This document shows positions 5,636 to 7,010 of a stretch of DNA of 7,010 bases, piece by piece. Positions within the stretch are counted from its first letter, which is position 1; every line of letters starts with the position of its first letter. Below the pieces are notes generated by a model that had not been told where the DNA came from, made no database searches, and saw only the letters and a list, made by a program, of their open reading frames with translations. The stretch comes from Thermoplasmata archaeon. Its GTDB lineage: Archaea; Thermoplasmatota; Thermoplasmata; GCA-020350865. Both the position numbers and the translations under genes were made by a program. The stretch spans positions 2,183,277 through 2,190,286 of the forward strand of contig CP070726.1 of NCBI GenBank assembly GCA_020350865.1, in the 5' to 3' direction.

Positions 5636-7010
5636 ATGAGGGGTTTTGGAACTGCCATCTGCTGTCTTATTGCTCTTCTCATTGTGCTAGCTTTGCCTGT
5701 GAATACCGAGGCTCAGGAAGAGGCAAAAATCCGTGCAGCCTTCTTCTTCAGCCCCGACTGCCCCTGCACGAACCGTTCGGTTGAGATACTCAATCAGCTT
5801 GAGGCCAACTACACCGATTTCGAAATCGAATGGTTCGATGTGGATATCGACGATAACTTGACATTGTCGCAGGAATTCTTCGAAGCGTATAACGTTCTGC
5901 AGGAGGAGCGCTCCGATTATCCCTTCCTGTTTGTTGGGGATTTCTACTTTGTAAATGAGAAGATAACGAATATGGACGTCAGCCAGATCCTCGATTCCTA
6001 TGAGGGTCAGGACGTCCAGCTGTGGCCTGACTGGGGGGAAGTCAAATGGACCACATGCGTCATTCTTTTCTACTCCTCACAAACATCGGAGGGGCTTATC
6101 GCCTTCGATACCGTTCAATCTCTCGATTCCACTCATCTTCGTCTGGCCGTGTATGACACGCATGACAGCCCCTACAACATGTCCCTTCGCGTCCTGTATT
6201 TAGAGGTCTACAATGCTTCCCAGGTAACCGGCAGTGCCGTGGTTTTCATAGGAGATGATTATTTAACAGGGGCCGAGATAACCGAGGTGAATATCGAGAC
6301 CGCCCTGTCAAAGTACGCAGGCAGCAGCACCCCCTGCAGGCTTATAGTTGAGCCACAGGATACCGGAGGCATCTGCGTGACCGCTTTCTACAGCTCAACG
6401 TGCGGGGAGTGCTTCACTGCAAGGCGGTTTTTGAGGGAGATGGATGCAAAGTATCCTGAGCTCAACATCACATACTTCAATATCCTCGAGGATGACAACG
6501 AGGTCCTGAAGCAGTCGTACTGCGAATACTACGGTGTCCCCGTGGAAAAAAGGGGAACCCTCGTGGTCTTCATAGGTGACAAATATTTTACCAATGTGGA
6601 CGACCTGGTGAACGGATTTGAGGACCAGGTTAAAAGGTACGAGAACGGGGTCTCGTGCCCGGTAATCGAGCCTGACGAGGGCGTGGTCATCGACACATTC
6701 CAGTCCTTCAGCGTACTGACGATCATGGCTGCCGGGTTGATCGACGGCCTCAACCCTTGCGCTTTTGCCACGCTGATATTTTTCATCTCCTATCTAAATG
6801 CCACCAAGAGAAGTGAGAAACAGATCCTCCTCATCGGGATTTCCTTTGTTCTGGGTGTGTTCATTGCCTATCTTCTGCTCGGTGTAGGCATCCTCAGAGG
6901 CTTAGAGACTGCCAGCGGAACCGCCCTTGTGTCCATGATCATCTATCCCATTGCGGGTGTCGTCGCATTCATATTTGGAACCTACAGTATCTATGATTAC
7001 AGGAAGATCA
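5636..7010 (+). CDS. Triple thioredoxin-like domain protein fused to a CcdA/DsbD-like membrane domain; 3' end beyond window
   Basis: The frame is open for 458 codons to the edge. Residues 1-26 are a signal peptide (core AICCLIALLIVLALPV, likely cleavage after TEA). Three thioredoxin-like domains follow. Domain 1 (about 31-125) has a C42-P-C44 motif and a probable cis-proline P96. Domain 2 (about 141-228) has SSQTSEG where the active site should be, so no redox cysteines. Domain 3 (about 247-335) has a classical C256-G-E-C259 site. All end in a shared F-x-G-D-x-Y motif (99-104, 204-209, 312-317). Helices at about 359-387, 397-420 and 431-453 begin a CcdA/DsbD-type transporter, with the signature DGLNPCAFATLIFF around C375. 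Known relatives pass electrons from cytoplasmic thioredoxin through paired membrane cysteines to extracytoplasmic thioredoxin domains, and this protein likely does the same to reduce exported disulfides or serve cytochrome c maturation. The second membrane cysteine lies beyond the window. The start follows a GGGG tract (5627-5630). Confidence 0.92.
   Translation, partial: MRGFGTAICCLIALLIVLALPVNTEAQEEAKIRAAFFFSPDCPCTNRSVEILNQLEANYTDFEIEWFDVDIDDNLTLSQEFFEAYNVLQEERSDYPFLFVGDFYFVNEKITNMDVSQILDSYEGQDVQLWPDWGEVKWTTCVILFYSSQTSEGLIAFDTVQSLDSTHLRLAVYDTHDSPYNMSLRVLYLEVYNASQVTGSAVVFIGDDYLTGAEITEVNIETALSKYAGSSTPCRLIVEPQDTGGICVTAFYSSTCGECFTARRFLREMDAKYPELNITYFNILEDDNEVLKQSYCEYYGVPVEKRGTLVVFIGDKYFTNVDDLVNGFEDQVKRYENGVSCPVIEPDEGVVIDTFQSFSVLTIMAAGLIDGLNPCAFATLIFFISYLNATKRSEKQILLIGISFVLGVFIAYLLLGVGILRGLETASGTALVSMIIYPIAGVVAFIFGTYSIYDYRKI

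Overview
The window reads as chromosomal DNA from an archaeon, probably a euryarchaeon of the Thermoplasmatota type. The reasons are a bias toward AGG/AGA arginine and ATA isoleucine codons, short T-rich gene ends, TATA-like elements close to start codons, secreted proteins with many N-X-S/T sequons, and a surface protein with a C-terminal membrane anchor and a lysine-rich tail. The placement is inference; no rRNA or other marker gene is present.

Layout: four genes form two divergent pairs. Positions 1-3643 (minus strand) are one uninterrupted reading frame of 1,214 codons that runs off the left edge. It encodes a very large exported protein with an N-terminal signal or anchor segment, 14 tandem Asp-box units of about 61 residues, and then about 100-residue Ig-like repeats (three complete, one cut by the edge). 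Divergent from it is a compact YbhB/YbcL-type PEBP-family gene (3830-4267, plus). A second exported protein (4302-5462, minus) converges on that gene. It has a signal peptide, three beta-sandwich domains of NEW3/CARDB type and a C-terminal transmembrane anchor. Divergent from it, a gene starting at 5636 (plus) runs off the right edge. It encodes a signal peptide, three tandem thioredoxin-like domains and the start of a CcdA/DsbD-like membrane domain.

Three of the four genes concern the cell exterior: two surface proteins and a probable redox relay that would carry reducing power across the membrane. The most unusual elements are the triple-thioredoxin/CcdA fusion with one cysteine-less domain, and the 14-unit Asp-box array, which shows two-unit block duplication and could form two seven-bladed propellers. 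I saw no RNA genes, CRISPR arrays, insertion sequences or integration sites.
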